DNA of 64,000 nt from Phialophora verrucosa (GCA_002099365.1 MSED01000012.1:62001-126000), one strand, 5' to 3'. Shown: positions 20,839-32,976, counted from the first letter of the stretch. Notes: generated from the sequence alone by a model not told the origin. Numbers and translations: made by a program.

Positions 20839-21760
20839 CACATTCAGGCTGACGACCGTCACGAAAAGAAAAAAATTGAAGGCTTGAGCAATGGGGAACT
20901 GTTTGTGTTTTGTGCAATCAGCTTCTACATTCCCATGATGCCAGCACCTTTGCTTCCTGATACCACCAAATGCGATGGGAATTTTGACCAGCTCTTGCTG
21001 GGATAGTTACCATGTGGGCTGCTTGTGTACCAGCTATCATATCCTCCCTTGGACATACTCCCATGCAAGTACATATGCCACATAAATCTAGCTTCTGAAG
21101 GCCCTCTTGGAGAGCAATCCCCTCTTGTCCGCGCCCCTTTCTGCGCTTCTTGTCTGCGGAAGTGCTGGTCACAAAAGCCTTGACACTTCGAGTATATGAA
21201 AATCGATTGATGCGGGCATTCTTCGTCGCGGCTGGGCGCAGCTGGGCGTACCTCGTGGGCGAGGGGCCGAGCAGTGCTTCAGACGAGGGAATCGAAGCAC
21301 CCTCGCGCAGCGCCGTGCCGTGTATGCTCTTCGTTTCCTGCATGGTAAGTCTCATGCTTACGGGGGCCTGACTGTCGACAATGCAACGAATTGCTCGTAA
21401 GAGATCCAAGAAGGGGCATCCCTCCGAAATGAAAGACGGAGCCATGAATGTGAGTCGAGAGGTGAATATCCTGGCCGGACCACAGCGGGCAACGACGAAT
21501 GTGTCATTCGGGACTTGGTGTCACCTCCTCCGTTGCAGTCATCAAACAAGTTCCTCCATGAGGACGTCGAGAATCTTCTTTACCGCCTGAGCCGTAGTGT
21601 AGTCAACTTTCGTTGTCGTTTGTGAGACGCTGTCTTCCTGCAGCCAGGTCTTGTCTCGTTCTCAAATGGTTGTTTCGGTTTCCCATGCGGTCATCTCTCG
21701 TTTGTCTTGTCTTTAATCGTGGGCGGTGTTTCCCTGCAGTCACGCCTCCGCCAATGCTCC
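20839..21760. other. Non-coding gap between convergent genes
   Basis: Region between the hypothetical gene (plus) and IMP3 (minus). Open frames of up to 175 codons overlap antisense to each other without recognisable motifs. I see no gene. Confidence 0.5.
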
Positions 21761-22327
21761 TTACAGCAGATCGAAATCATCCAACTTCTCTCTGTACTGC
21801 AGAACCTGTCTCTTGACCTTGCTACCATCCACCCAGGTGATGAAGTCTTCCATGCCCCTCGACACCAAAAATGCTGGGTCCGTCACAACCTCGGTCCCCA
21901 CCCTCACATGGCCCTGCTCCACGAACTTATGTGCTGTAGCGACATGCTCGACCATGGCGTTCCGCACCATCACGATCCCGAGCCGGCGGCGACAAAACGC
22001 AGAGACCGTCACATCCTTCTCTACGCTCGACAGACCGGCGCCCTGGCTGCGACTCTGCTTGAGAATCCCCATCTGGTGCAATTTCTCCAGCATGGTGCCT
22101 TCCATCTCGACTCTATACGGGTCCGTCGGGTCGAGATTGCTCAGCATGTGGGCCAGCTGCCTCAGTCGGCCGCACAGGGCGTTGTACTTCGAGTAGTCTA
22201 GCGGGTGGGTGAGGTGGTAGCGCCGCCGGACTGCGGCTTCGCGGTGGGAGGGACCATCGGACTTGTAGGTGAGGAAGTCGACTTTGCGGAGGAGGCGGGA
22301 TTCGTGGTGTTTGAGTTTGCGCACCAT
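21761..22327 (-). CDS. IMP3: U3 small nucleolar ribonucleoprotein IMP3
   Basis: 188 aa in one exon starting at ATG 22327 (MVRKLKHHE). The open frame continues upstream but only this Met fits the family. The protein begins with the IMP3/uS4-type basic segment LKHHESRLLRKVDFL and YHLTHPLDYSKYNALCGRLRQLAHML. It then has an S4 RNA-binding domain near residues 109-170 (SAFCRRRLGIVMVRNAMVEHVATAHKFVEQGHVRVG...VTDPAFLVSR), and ends with the conserved FITWVDGSKVKRQVLQYREKLDDFDLL. IMP3 is part of the SSU processome, helping U3 snoRNA pair with pre-18S rRNA in the nucleolus. The length equals that of yeast and human orthologues closely. Confidence 0.96.
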   Translation of the reverse strand: MVRKLKHHESRLLRKVDFLTYKSDGPSHREAAVRRRYHLTHPLDYSKYNALCGRLRQLAHMLSNLDPTDPYRVEMEGTMLEKLHQMGILKQSRSQGAGLSSVEKDVTVSAFCRRRLGIVMVRNAMVEHVATAHKFVEQGHVRVGTEVVTDPAFLVSRGMEDFITWVDGSKVKRQVLQYREKLDDFDLL

Positions 22328-23280
22328 GGTAAGACGTGAGTTCAATGAACAAAGCGGAGGAGGAGAGGAGTGTACTGGCCGAGCGAGTGCGTAAGGGAGA
22401 TGGCGAAAGTGCTGAGGATTGTGAGGGATTGACTGTCCAGTTCCAGTCCACGAAGAAAAAGTTCTGAGCAAGGCTGCAAAATCAGCACGAGGCTGTGCTA
22501 GGCCAATTGCGGCCGATACGTACTGACCGCGGGGTAATTCTGAGCTGTCGGTTAATATCCTCGGATCCGAATCATCGAGTTCCGAGAAGTCCTCGATTGA
22601 AGTTGACTATTCATCCACAAAGCAAGTGCTTGTTGCTTCTCCGGTTACTTGTTACGGCCGCAGCGGAGGTATTAGTAAGGCAACCCGCGGCATAGAGGTT
22701 GTCTACATTACGGACACGCCCAGTTTATACCATATTGATGGTGCACAAATCGACGGCAGTTAACAAGCATCTGTTACAAATGCCACCCTTGCATGGAGAA
22801 GTCTCATTCTTGTCCGGTCGACTGGCTAATCGGCTATTCCCTTCGTCCAACCCAACAGCTTCCTCCCATTATTGCGTTCAGGGTCACCAACCCGGAGGAC
22901 ACTAACGTACATCAATAGACTGGTGTCGCGAACTTGCTGGGACTTGCGCAACACTAGGAGCTATGCTTATCCGATGGAGTCTGTAACTATTTGTGCTGAC
23001 AATTAGGCTACGAATACCGAGTACTCACTTTAATCTTGAAGTTGTTGAAGCATCGTACCCGAATTTCGTCCAGTGCCGTTGTTTTGAGTGCGACCGGGAT
23101 TTTAAGTGGAGTGGCTCCAGTTGATAACTCCGGGCATGCAACATTAAGTGGAACTAGTATTCGTCATTGAATACTAAACACTCTGCGGTCCCCCCCTTCG
23201 TTTCTGTGATCCTATTTCAGTCTGAGGCATACATCCAGTCTTTCATCGTCTTAGGCTACAGATCACACAACATCCTCAAC
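22328..23280. other. Divergent intergenic region
   Basis: Non-coding DNA between IMP3 (minus) and the enoyl reductase (plus). It is AT-richer than the genes. Nothing else can be assigned. Confidence 0.5.
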
Positions 23281-24352
23281 ATGAAGGCCATTGTGATGGA
23301 CGGCGAGCCTGGCAAGGCATCTCTGGTCACTGACCGGCCTTACCCCAAGCTCAGACCAGGTTATATGCTTGTCGATGTGAAGGCTGTCGCATTGAACCCC
23401 ACGGACTGGAAACACATTGACTATATCAACACAAAAGGCTCCCTGGTAGGATGTGACTGTGCCGGCGTGGTTGCAGAAACCGGCACCGGATATGAGACAC
23501 CTTGGAAAGTTGGCGATCGAGTTGCCGGGTTTGCCCATGGTGGCAACTCGTTGCAGCCGGAGGACGGGGCGTTTGCAGAGAGAATCGCGGTGAAGGCCGA
23601 CCTACAAATGCATGCTCCCGCACATCTGTCGTTCGAAGACGCCGCAACGCTCGGCGTGGGCGTCGTCACTTGCGGACAAGGACTATTTCAGAAGATCGGC
23701 TTGAACTGGCCCATTGATCCGTCGACAAAGGGAGAATTTGTCTTCATATATGGTGGAAGCTCGGCAACTGGTACTCTAGGTATCCAGTTCGCGAAGCTGT
23801 AAGTCATAGCCGGCACGGCTTCACTCTAGAAGTACTGACTGTTTCAGCGCGGGATATCGTGTCATCACCACTTGCTCGCCGCGGAACTTCGACCTCGTCA
23901 AGTCTCTAGGAGCCGAGGCGGCCTTCGACTACAATGATCCTGAAGTCACAGCCAAGATCAACGAGTATACTAGAGGGGACTTGAACTATGTGTGGGACAC
24001 GATTGCTCTGCCACCGACTGCGAAGATCTGTTCCGAGGTGATTGCGCCCGGCGGCAGATACGGCTCGATCTTGAAGGTTGAATTTCCGCGAAAGGACGTC
24101 ACGACAACAATGTCCATGGGCTACACTGCGACCGGGGAGCCTACGGATAAACCGTTTTTCAAAAGCCCGGACAATGAGGGAGATTTTGAGTTCATGAAGA
24201 AGTGGATCAAGGCTGTGGATCCTATTCTTGCCCAAGGCAAATTGAAGGTTCATCCTCCCAAGGTGGGCAAGGGCCTAGAAGGGGTCCTTGAAGGCCTCGA
24301 TCTCTTGAGAAAGGACAAGGTGAGCGGGCAGAAGCTGGTGTACACCCTGTAA
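23281..24352 (+). CDS. ToxD-like trans-enoyl reductase / zinc-independent alcohol dehydrogenase family
   Basis: Two exons (23281-23798 and 23848-24352) flank a 49-nt intron (GTAAGT...TTCAG), giving 340 aa. It is a medium-chain dehydrogenase/reductase. The GroES-like N-terminal domain shows VALNPTDWKHIDY, GCDCAGVVAETG and WKVGDRVAGFAHGGN. The Rossmann fold has GGSSATGTLGIQFAKLAGYRV and SLGAEAAFDYND. No zinc-ligand set is present, as expected for the LovC/ToxD group. These enzymes reduce enoyl intermediates, often acting with a polyketide synthase that lacks its own ER domain. No such synthase is in the window, so a stand-alone enoyl or quinone reductase role is equally likely. The start at 23281 matches the family N-terminus MKAIVM; an upstream in-frame start is in the leader. 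Confidence 0.92.
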
Positions 24353-25577
24353 GAAAGAATACTAGTATGCAAGGCTTGATAGGTTGCTGTGAGTGGATCT
24401 CTGAAGCTGAGGTTGCAATCACCAAAACCCCATTGGGTCCTTCGGTGATAAACTGGGAGAGAAAAGAAAATCTATAAACTCCTCGTGAACGATATAAACA
24501 TAGTCAAGCTGAGCCCGAAATCAAAGCGGTTTTATCAGGCCATGGTTGCAAGATTGTCACAGGTTCGAACACACAAAAAGAGTCTCTCAGTTACAGCAAC
24601 GGTTTTTTGGTGCCAATCTTACGTTACGGAAACTCTACTCCACAGTATAAACTACGGCAGAACATAGCACATGAAGCGAAAGTTTCTCGACTATTCGAAA
24701 GAAACGGTGACCGACGCGGAGTGCAGCCACCACAAGTTGGCCCTATAGGTGTAGTTTCACCTATAGGCTCGCGCGAGTTACTGGTAGCTACGGGTGATTA
24801 CGAAGAGGTTAAAAGAGAGGCTTTTAGAGTTACAGAAGCCCAACTACAGCGGCTAAAGTACTAGACCCGGTATGAAGGTAAAAACAGGCGCAGTTACGAA
24901 AGGTTAGGATAAGTTTTATTCCCCAGAGGGTTTCTAGGATCCCTACTACTTACAGAACGATATAGCAGCATCCCCGACATGAGCTTTAAGTAGCTTCTAG
25001 GAGTAGAGATTTAAAAGGAAAATACTATAGTTAAGCTGTACGATGTGAGCAGATGGTGATTATAATCATTCACAAGCCGACAAGCCTCAACCAGCCCACT
25101 TATCTATAGGTAGTCGTCTGGCGGGCTGCACCGCCGGCCCTGCCAAGTGCGGGCTCGTTCCCGCCGCCCCCAATGACGCAGTCATCCTGCAACCTCGACC
25201 TCGATGGCCGCCGCCAAAAAGTTGAAACGTAGACGCTCAGCCATGACAGCAACAACCGTGGCTGTGACACCGGATTGACGATCCAGTCATCCTTGCCGGT
25301 TCGTAGTCCTCGCGTCAACTAGAACTAGCTTGTTCAAAGCCACGAGTGATGATGATCATCTGTCAACAGACAAGCTTTAACCCATGACCTGGGATGAGTC
25401 TCGGGGTGCATTTACTGCTCGTCACTCCAAGCCAGGCCACGTAACGGCGCGGACTTTTACATTTTCCAACTTTTGTGGGAATATATGCTGCGGAGTGAGC
25501 CCGTGCGTTGAGCTGAGGACGACATCTTCGCATCCCCTCGACCATCTGTGCCCTTCCCTTTTCCTTGCACGGTCATC
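24353..25577. other. Non-coding gap with a possible decayed mobile element
   Basis: Between the enoyl reductase and the PX-protein gene. The part at about 24.48-25.06 kb is A/T-richer and full of stop codons on both strands (see separate entry). The right part is ordinary promoter-like DNA. Confidence 0.45.
24480..25060. mobile_element. Possible relic of a transposable element
   Basis: The stretch is visibly richer in TA and AA/TT steps and poorer in CG than its surroundings. One frame reads about 85 codons ending EEVKREAFRVTEAQLQRLKY, a charged helical segment like a transposase or integrase tail, and then continues through several stops. No terminal repeats, target-site duplication or catalytic motif can be seen. 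A decayed, RIP-like mutated element is one explanation; ordinary AT-rich spacer DNA is another. Confidence 0.25.
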
Positions 25578-28509
25578 ATGTCCACCTCCGATGCGGTCGC
25601 AAATAGCACCTCGAAGGCGGCAGTCGCTGCTGCTCCCGCAGTCAATGGAGACGTGAAAGCACCCCAGATCAGCGTCGAGACGCCTAGCGATACTTCAGCT
25701 TCATCTCACGGCTCAACACCACCGCCGGGACAGTTGCTGACGGGCAAGCAAGAGCATTATCTCAAGCGGGAACTCATCTCTCGTCAGGTCTCGGATGAGA
25801 TCGCGGAACTCAGCAGTCCTACTGCCCTCCAGCGATTCGGGGCACCCTTCCGCTCACAGTATGGCGAGGTCTCGCCCATGGACTCTGAGCTGCCCATCCT
25901 GCGATATATCTTCGTCAACCATGTGCGCAAGTTCCCCTTCCTCAACCAGGCACAAGAGAAGGAGTTCTGGCAGGACAAACTCCAGACCTTCCTCGAGTCC
26001 TTTGCCAGCAAATACATATCCTCTTCGGAAGACAGGCTGGAAGAAACCAAGAGAAAGAAGCTGGCGAAAAAATCGGAGAAGTTGGTCGAGCTGATGATGG
26101 TGTCTGGACTGCCAACTGCCTCTGGCTATGAAGAAAGAATACGCTTTGCCGAGATGGAGGTTGTTGACCGCGGCGCTAACGAGCAAGGCCTGGTTGTGAA
26201 TATCCCTGAGGGAAACTACATCAATGACTGGGATGTCAACGTCGCAGGCGTCAGAATCACTTCGGTCAAGCGAACGGTCCGATACCACCAGCATGCCGAA
26301 TTTCTGATACGAGTCAAGAGGCCTAATCAGCCAGAAATCTACATTGGCAGACGGTATGGGGAGTTTGCGAGACTGCACAAGAGGTTACGCACTGAGATGC
26401 CTGGCAAGATCCTTCCTCCTCTGCCTAGAAAGAACAAGTCCTCTACGTTCGCCTCCGTCTTGCCGTCTGGGGACAACGATGCAGATTCAATATCCTCCGT
26501 ATCTACTGAAGCGAGCCTCGAAGAGTCTGGGAGGAACTTCTTACCCATCCACCGACGGCTGAAATCGGGCAATTCCCTCAGCCCTAACCCTGGAGGTGGC
26601 TCACCCAAATCGTCGTCCTCACCTCGTATGAGCGTCTCGAGAGAAAGAAGTCCCAGCCCGAGTCCGCAAGCCATTCGGCTGCATCGTGAAGATCAGAGAG
26701 TGTCGTTGAGAGCCTTCTTACGAACCCTCCTGCAGAATCCGAACATCGCACAGTCGAAGTCTATGACCGATTTCCTGACGCTCCAACCCGTGCAGTTGAA
26801 TGAGGAAGAACAAGAGGATATCGAACGGCGGAAAGAAATGGACGCTCGACGCCTCGAAGAGCAGAGGAAATTCTACGATATCGCCAGAAAACGTGCGGCA
26901 GAGCTTGACACCTACATGGAGACGTTCCGCAGGAACATTGTCGAGGCGAATGGACTTACGAAACTCTTCACCGAGATCCGCGAGAAAGAAAAGATTGAGG
27001 ATCTAAGCCCCGAGTATCAGAAGTTTGCAGAATGGTTGAGGATAGAGGTGGCCGCAACAATCTACCACTTATTCCTGGCCGAGGACAACTCTCCTGAACT
27101 GTTTGCACAAGCGAAACGGATTCACTCTCTGGTGCCTTATACGGTACTGAAGAATGCTATACGGATAGCGAATCCGGCCGCAGTCATGTCAGCCGTGCTG
27201 GATCTCTTCCTTGCTCAGCCGTTCGGCACGAGATCGTTATTGCAGCGCATATTTTCACAGACCCTCAATGACGGGATACGACAATTTCAAAAGCCCATTG
27301 ACGACATGGTCGCCAAAGTCGGAGACCCGGTGCTGACGAACAAGATCAAGGCTTTCGTTGACAGTCCCGAGGAGATGAAGACTGCCGTCCGGAACGAGGC
27401 GAAGAGGGAGGACGTCGACATCGTTGTCGCCATCCTGCGATCGGAGCAGTTCCAACCAGAACTCACGCCGCCACAGATCCAGCGCGTCTACAATGCGTGG
27501 GTCGCTTGGAATAGTGCAGTTGAGAATGATGACGAAGAACTTCAGCAAGGCGCGGAGATGTTCTCCCATCTCAAACAACTTGTCAAGTTGATGACACGCC
27601 AAAGGGACAAGGCTATGATGGCTGCCATGATCGAAGAGCCCAACACCTTACAACTATTCCGTGACCTATTCACGATATTCTACGAGCCCCTCGTCCGAGT
27701 TTACAAGTCGGCCAATGTGTATAGCAGCATTACAGACTTCGCAGTATTTGCCGATGACACCATTAAGACGGTAGAGATTGCCCAGAGGCAAGATGTCTCT
27801 GCAGATCCCAACCAAACAGTACAATCATTCATTGACCTCTGTGCTCGCCATCAGCACAATTTGTACAAATTCATACACGAGGTCCATACGCATGATAACG
27901 GCCTCTTCACTGCATTAATGGCCTGGATTGAAGGTATCCTCGAGTTCCTTCGCAAGGGACCTAGATCTGGTGGCAAGCTGGACATGAACGCCATTCTGCA
28001 AGGAGCACTGGACATGGGCACTGTGGATCGGGCAATCGTCACGCGGGAGGTTAATGAGCTGGTCGCTTGGCAGGCGGCGAGAAAGAAGTGGCACAGTGAC
28101 AAGACGAGGCAGAAGATGGCGGCCGAAGGGACGAATTCGTCAGAAGATTCAACTGGGATGCCTGGAGCCAACTTTAAGAGCAGCGATTTCGGGCTACACG
28201 AGGTGAGCAGCTTCCTCCTTCTGTTGCCCCGCAAACATTGCTTCCAAATATTGGACGCTGTGTAGACTGACATCTCTTCAGGGTGATCTGATGGACCTCC
28301 GCATCTCTGATGAAGAAGACGAATACGATTCTGAAGAAGAATCCGCAGAAGACGACCTTGACCCAATTTCAGCAGAACGCCGCCGTCGTAAGAAGGCCCA
28401 AGATAGGCTCAGGAGGAGCGCTGGTGAGCCTGTCAAGCCCGAGGTCAGTGAGGTACTGAAATTGAGGGAGCCCTTCTTGGCCATGTTGAGAGCTGTGTTG
28501 AGCGATTAA
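25578..28509 (+). CDS. LEC1: PX-domain lipid-binding protein, YPR097W/Lec1-type
   Basis: Two exons (25578-28202 and 28282-28509) with a 79-nt intron (GTGAGC...TTCAG) give 950 aa. The chosen start MSTSDAV has good context; an in-frame Met ten codons upstream is less likely. After a disordered N-terminus come the PX-associated (PXB) domain, about residues 50-210 (YLKRELISRQVSDEIAEL...PILRYIFVNHVRKFPFL), and a PX domain, about 225-310 (RTVRYHQHAEFLIRVKRP, YIGRRYGEFARLHKRLR). A Ser/Pro-rich hinge and a long helical DUF3818-like domain follow (LRAFLRTLLQNPNIAQS through ALDMGTVDRAIV). The second exon encodes an acidic stretch and a basic helix. Yeast YPR097W/Lec1 binds phosphoinositides and affects lipid distribution and ergosterol homeostasis. 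The role here is by family. Confidence 0.92.
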
Positions 28510-31500
28510 GCACGAATGGTCAAAAGAGAAAGCGGTTCGACCTTTGAAGCTATAGTTCTGAAGGGAAGCATTACTATTGTCGCTTGCGGAGGCGTAGAAT
28601 GTGCAATGGAATCACGACACATCCGTATCACGCGGAGGCGCGCTGGACTAGGTCACAGCTTACGAGCGTATGCACATCACACGGCTGATTGCTTCACAAG
28701 CAAAGGATCTGGCTCTACATGTGTGAAACGCTCGAACATGTGAATTTGCGGCGCGTCTCCACGTCCTCGGCTGGCGCCTGGAACCTTCGCCAGCCAACCA
28801 GCCTCTGGTCCCAACTGGTTGCATGAATACGTACGGGCAAAAGCTCTAGACACTCCGTTCTGCTCGAGACAGAATGTCTTCTGATGCTTAGGAGGATGAA
28901 GGAACTCGTTGAATTTCGGGTCTGAGAGCGAATCAAAAACCTTTCAAGGCAAAATGAGGCGGTTAGCGGATTTGATTGGGCAGGAGGAAGAAAGTAGGCA
29001 GTAACAAGTCGCGAGCATTGCCAGTCTAATTGGTCGAGATAATAAATTCCGCGAAACGAGAGGAGCTGATTGGGGGTCAACGGATTCCCGAGGCAGACAG
29101 GTGTGGTCTGAGCAGGCTTCCATCGGCTTGCGACGCAGCGTCGTCAGGAAGAATGAGCATGAGTGTCTTGCGGCGAGTCAAGGCCATGAGCCACTGCAGC
29201 ACGTCTGCTCCCCAAGACGAGCATGCTACGCCTCGCGGAGAGTGTAGCCTGATTGGGCGAGGAGCTGGGCTTCCGGCACGTCATACCGGCTGCTAAGCGA
29301 TGGTGGAAGCATGCAACGCTGCTGCTGACACATGAGACGCGGCAGAGGGTTTGCTGAGTCCTCTTCTCATCGATCCGAGGCAGGGATGTTGCAAAATGAG
29401 GTGGCAGGCTAAGATGCGGGAAAAAGAGGGAGCGAAGCGTCTCTGACCAGGAACGCGCGAAGGGATGGCGGCGGTCACATGACGTGCACATTCCTTCTGC
29501 TTGTCAGCCTGGGAGCCCGCGCACTGCTCAACACAACAACAACATCGATACCGCCCAGGGATCATTTCCACTCCCCACGCCCATGATCATTCGTACTCGT
29601 GCTGCGTACTCGTAGAGTTCTCTGTAAATCTCGACTGTCGCGCTTCGTCGGCAGTAACACCCCATCCTGGGATGCTCAAAATTGCATGTGCGGTCCAAGG
29701 CCCAGAGGGGAATAGTGCGGCAGTGGATCAACATGGTCACGAGACGAAATGTTGGTTGGCTCTTGCCTCAACCAGACATCGCAAGCGAATGAAAAGCGGG
29801 GCTCGACAGAGTTTTTGCAGGTCGCCGATGCCGACGAGTGCCGGGAGAAAGAGCGAGGCGTGAGAGGCACACAGTCTCCCACTTTCCGCCCTCCAGCCAA
29901 TATTCTCTCCTCTTCTTCCCTCCCTCATTATCGCCCAATCGCCCTCGTTTCACCTTCAGCCTTCACCCAATCAAACCCAGCTTGCGCTGTTCCTTCGTCC
30001 ACTCATCACTTCAAAAAAATACCGTTTCTCGCTACGGCAGCACGCAACACGCAAGACATCAGACCTGTCCTTTCACGTGGGTCCCAGGCTTAAGGCTGGC
30101 GTGTCACAAGAGAGAGCGACAAGTGATCAGAGAAAAGGCCGAACCAACCCCAGGCTCAGCCTACACTCGTCGCCGGTCGTCACTGGTTCACCGCATCACA
30201 ATTTGATTCGACTGGCCTCTCCACGATCCACGTTCCTGGTAAACAACAACCACCTATCATCATCCAGCGTCGAGTATAGCTGTAGAGCCTTGCGCGCACC
30301 AGGCATATCAGACATATCAGACAGTGTCGAGCAAGACCTCGCGAGACTGAGAGTTTGTGCGCCCGCCGAGCTGTGATCTCATCAGCCCGAAGCAAAGCGA
30401 GCGAGCAAGCAAGCCATCCATCAGCCCGACAGCCATCACCCCAGTCACTTCAGCCAGCTCTGCAATCTGCAAGCCCGCCCACTCTCGCACAGTACGCTAC
30501 TACTTCTACTCCCCCATTACTCACCGCGGGAAACAACCCGCCCTCACCGCTGGCACTCTTTCCATCACCGGTGCAACACAACACAACTTGCCTGACACCC
30601 ATCACCGATAGTTGACGGACCGACCGCCATTCCGTTCCCCAAAAATCACTCTCCATTGTGTTCCCGGCCTCCTCCACCACTGCACTGCCGACGGCGCTTG
30701 CAACCCAAACCGCATTCTTGAACTTGACTTCGCTGTCGCCATCATCAACGACGCGTCAGGCGGTGCCTTGATCATCGCCGACGTCGCGCACGCATAGTTG
30801 CGACCCGCGCGACGAGATTTGTAGAACCTGACAGCTTCACTGTGGGCAGCAACCCCAACGCGAGCGGCTGTCGCATCACGTTTTGGGCAGCAACCGCGGC
30901 TGACCCAAGAAAAGCACAAATCGCAATCCCCGCCGCAGACGAGACCGGGAATTTCATCATTCATACAGGAATAGAATCCCAGCTGCCCAGCGTCGGGATC
31001 GCCTTGACTGTGGGACACGGAAACTAAGAGGTGAGTTGCATGGACTTGCCAACACATCACTGCATGCGCGCTCTCCAATCGATTGCTACATAACCATGCC
31101 CACCCAGCCCCGTCCTCCAATAATCGCTGCTGCGCTCTACCAGAGCCAATACTGACCCGTGGTGTGCTCAGTACGTAGTCTAGCAATCGAATCGCAGCTT
31201 ACCTTCCTTCCGCGCGCCCTCGAATCATTCCTCGCAGTCGCCGCGATTCCAACAATCCAATCTAGACTGCGCGGCGCGTCATACCCAAGCTTCTGGAAAG
31301 CTGGACGACTGCCAGAACGGGTCGCCGACAACAACAACAGCAGTCACGGCAGCGGGAGTGAAGCAAGAGCTGGAATCAACGGCGACAGCGTGACGTCCGG
31401 GCTAGCCATCGTCATCCATCCCGCGCCACACTCGTTGTGCCTCGAGCAGAAGTGACAACTCATCAAAGCGCTAGACCCCAGCTTTCCTGCAACGAAGCCC

Positions 31501-31650
31501 AATCTGAGGCGAACTCAGCCGGCCATCCTTGACCTAACCCGCCTCATTTGTTGACCTTGTCTTTCGTCAATATAGTGAGTGGACCGCTGGGTTCAGACCA
31601 CCTTTGACACCTCGAGAGCAAGTCTCCATCACTTGTCCTGCCAACGATTA
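28510..31650. other. Long non-coding region upstream of hapB
   Basis: More than 3 kb without a supportable gene. From about 29.8 kb rightwards the plus strand is C/T- and CA-rich with many short upstream open frames. GTGAGT donor-like sites are at 31031 and 31575. This suggests a long, spliced 5' leader of hapB plus its promoter. A CACGTG element is near 30076. Open frames of up to 194 codons on the minus strand have random composition. Confidence 0.5.
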
Positions 31651-31651
31651 G

Positions 31652-31706
31652 GTGAGTGATCCAGTGACTGGCGGGTGCTGCGCTAGCAACTAACGCAAGG
31701 GACCAG
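31652..31706 (+). other. Probable 5'-UTR intron of hapB
   Basis: A 55-nt segment has all the marks of a fungal intron: donor GTGAGT at 31652, branch site CTAAC at about 31690, and acceptor CCAG ending at 31706. It lies 296 bp upstream of the hapB ATG on the same strand, so it most likely interrupts the leader of that transcript. Confidence 0.55.
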
Positions 31707-32001
31707 GCTCCAACTTACCGCTGCTAGACCCTCCTATCAGAGAGTCGAGCTGCCTTCGCAGCAACATTTCAAGGCACAACGGCCCCAGAGAGCGCGTCTC
31801 AGCCATCCAGCTATCACCTTTACGCCTCTGTGAACCTCTTGACTGCCCAGCTTAGCCTTCGGAAACCTGCGTCTTTCCGTACGCGCGACAGCTGAGGCGA
31901 CCATCAAGTCACCCTTCGCGGGCCGAGAACCTTTCTTCTGCAGCCCTGCACTCAAGTATCAGAGCGAGCCATTCAAGCATTATCTCTGATCCGTATTCAT
32001 C

Positions 32002-32976
32002 ATGGAGTACCCGCCGCAGTATCAGCAACATACTCAACATCCTCATATGCAGGGAGGCTATCAGACCTCGCCACAGAGCGCCGGCCCGGGGTCCCTCCAG
32101 TCACCATCGGGTCCTCAATCGCATATGCAACAACACAATCCAAATCAAGCTTCTCCCATCCTCCCGTCGCAGACTCAGAATCACTATCAACCACAGCCGG
32201 CCGCCGGGGTCCATCAATCAATGGGCTACCCTCAATATGGCGTCAACGCGGGAATGTCACAAGGCTATGGCATATCGCCCACTCAGGCTGCGGCTATGGC
32301 CACAGCAGCGGCGTCAGGTAAGTACACGCCTTGTCCTGCGGCACTTGGGGAAAATTCATGGGCTAACTTTAAATCCGTAGGGCAAATGCCGCCTCTCCCA
32401 TCGACTGTGAGCATGCCTCAGGCGGGACAGATGAATGCGCAAAGACGCATGAGCCAGCACATCACGAGCCCTCATGGTCAGGTGTCTCAGCCCGTCATGA
32501 ACCATACCTTGCCCCGACAGTCTGTTCCACCCGCTATGCCGCCCCCTCAGCAGCCTGTTCAGGCGCAAGAAGAGATTTCTGGGGGAGGTGCAGAGGAATC
32601 TCCCCTGTATGTCAATGCGAAGCAGTTTCATCGCATCCTCAAACGTCGCGTGGCCCGGCAGAAGCTCGAGGAGCAGCTCAGGCTCACCTCGAAGGGTCGG
32701 AAACCTTATCTGCATGAGTCAAGACATAACCATGCTATGCGCAGACCCCGTGGTCCCGGTGGTCGGTTCCTGACTGCAGACGAAGTTGCCGCCCTGGAGA
32801 AGGGCGAAGGTGCCGAGAATGGTACTCCAGTGACCAACAAGCCCGACAAGGCAGCCTCAGGTACGAAGAGAAAGGCGGGGGCCAGCAATAATGAGACACC
32901 CAGCAAGAGGTCCAAGGTCGCCAGCGAAAGCGCAGAAGACGATGATGACGATGATGGCGAGGAGGATACCGGCTGA
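32002..32976 (+). CDS. hapB: CCAAT-binding factor subunit HapB/HAP2 (NF-YA)
   Basis: Two exons (32002-32317 and 32381-32976) with a 63-nt intron (GTAAGT...CGTAG) give 303 aa. The intron is a multiple of three and has no stop, so the unspliced frame (324 aa) is also open. The Gln/Pro/His-rich N-terminus is typical of activation domains. The NF-YA core lies at about residues 179-237: subunit-association helix SPLYVNAKQFHRILKRRVAR, linker, then DNA-binding HESRHNHAMRRPRGPGGRF. The tail carries a KRK stretch (TKRKAG) and an Asp/Glu-rich end. HapB joins HapC and HapE to bind CCAAT boxes, and with HapX governs respiration, iron and redox genes. The leader is long and contains an intron. Confidence 0.96.
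   Translation: MEYPPQYQQHTQHPHMQGGYQTSPQSAGPGSLQSPSGPQSHMQQHNPNQASPILPSQTQNHYQPQPAAGVHQSMGYPQYGVNAGMSQGYGISPTQAAAMATAAASGKYTPCPAALGENSWANFKSVGQMPPLPSTVSMPQAGQMNAQRRMSQHITSPHGQVSQPVMNHTLPRQSVPPAMPPPQQPVQAQEEISGGGAEESPLYVNAKQFHRILKRRVARQKLEEQLRLTSKGRKPYLHESRHNHAMRRPRGPGGRFLTADEVAALEKGEGAENGTPVTNKPDKAASGTKRKAGASNNETPSKRSKVASESAEDDDDDDGEEDTG

Noticed and set aside
24541..24580. GGTTCGAAC-like B box suggesting a tRNA or SINE
   Set aside because: The last B-box position does not match, no A box is at the right distance, and no acceptor stem is found.
30602..31186. 194-codon minus-strand frame
   Set aside because: Lies antisense to the inferred hapB leader and has random-looking composition.
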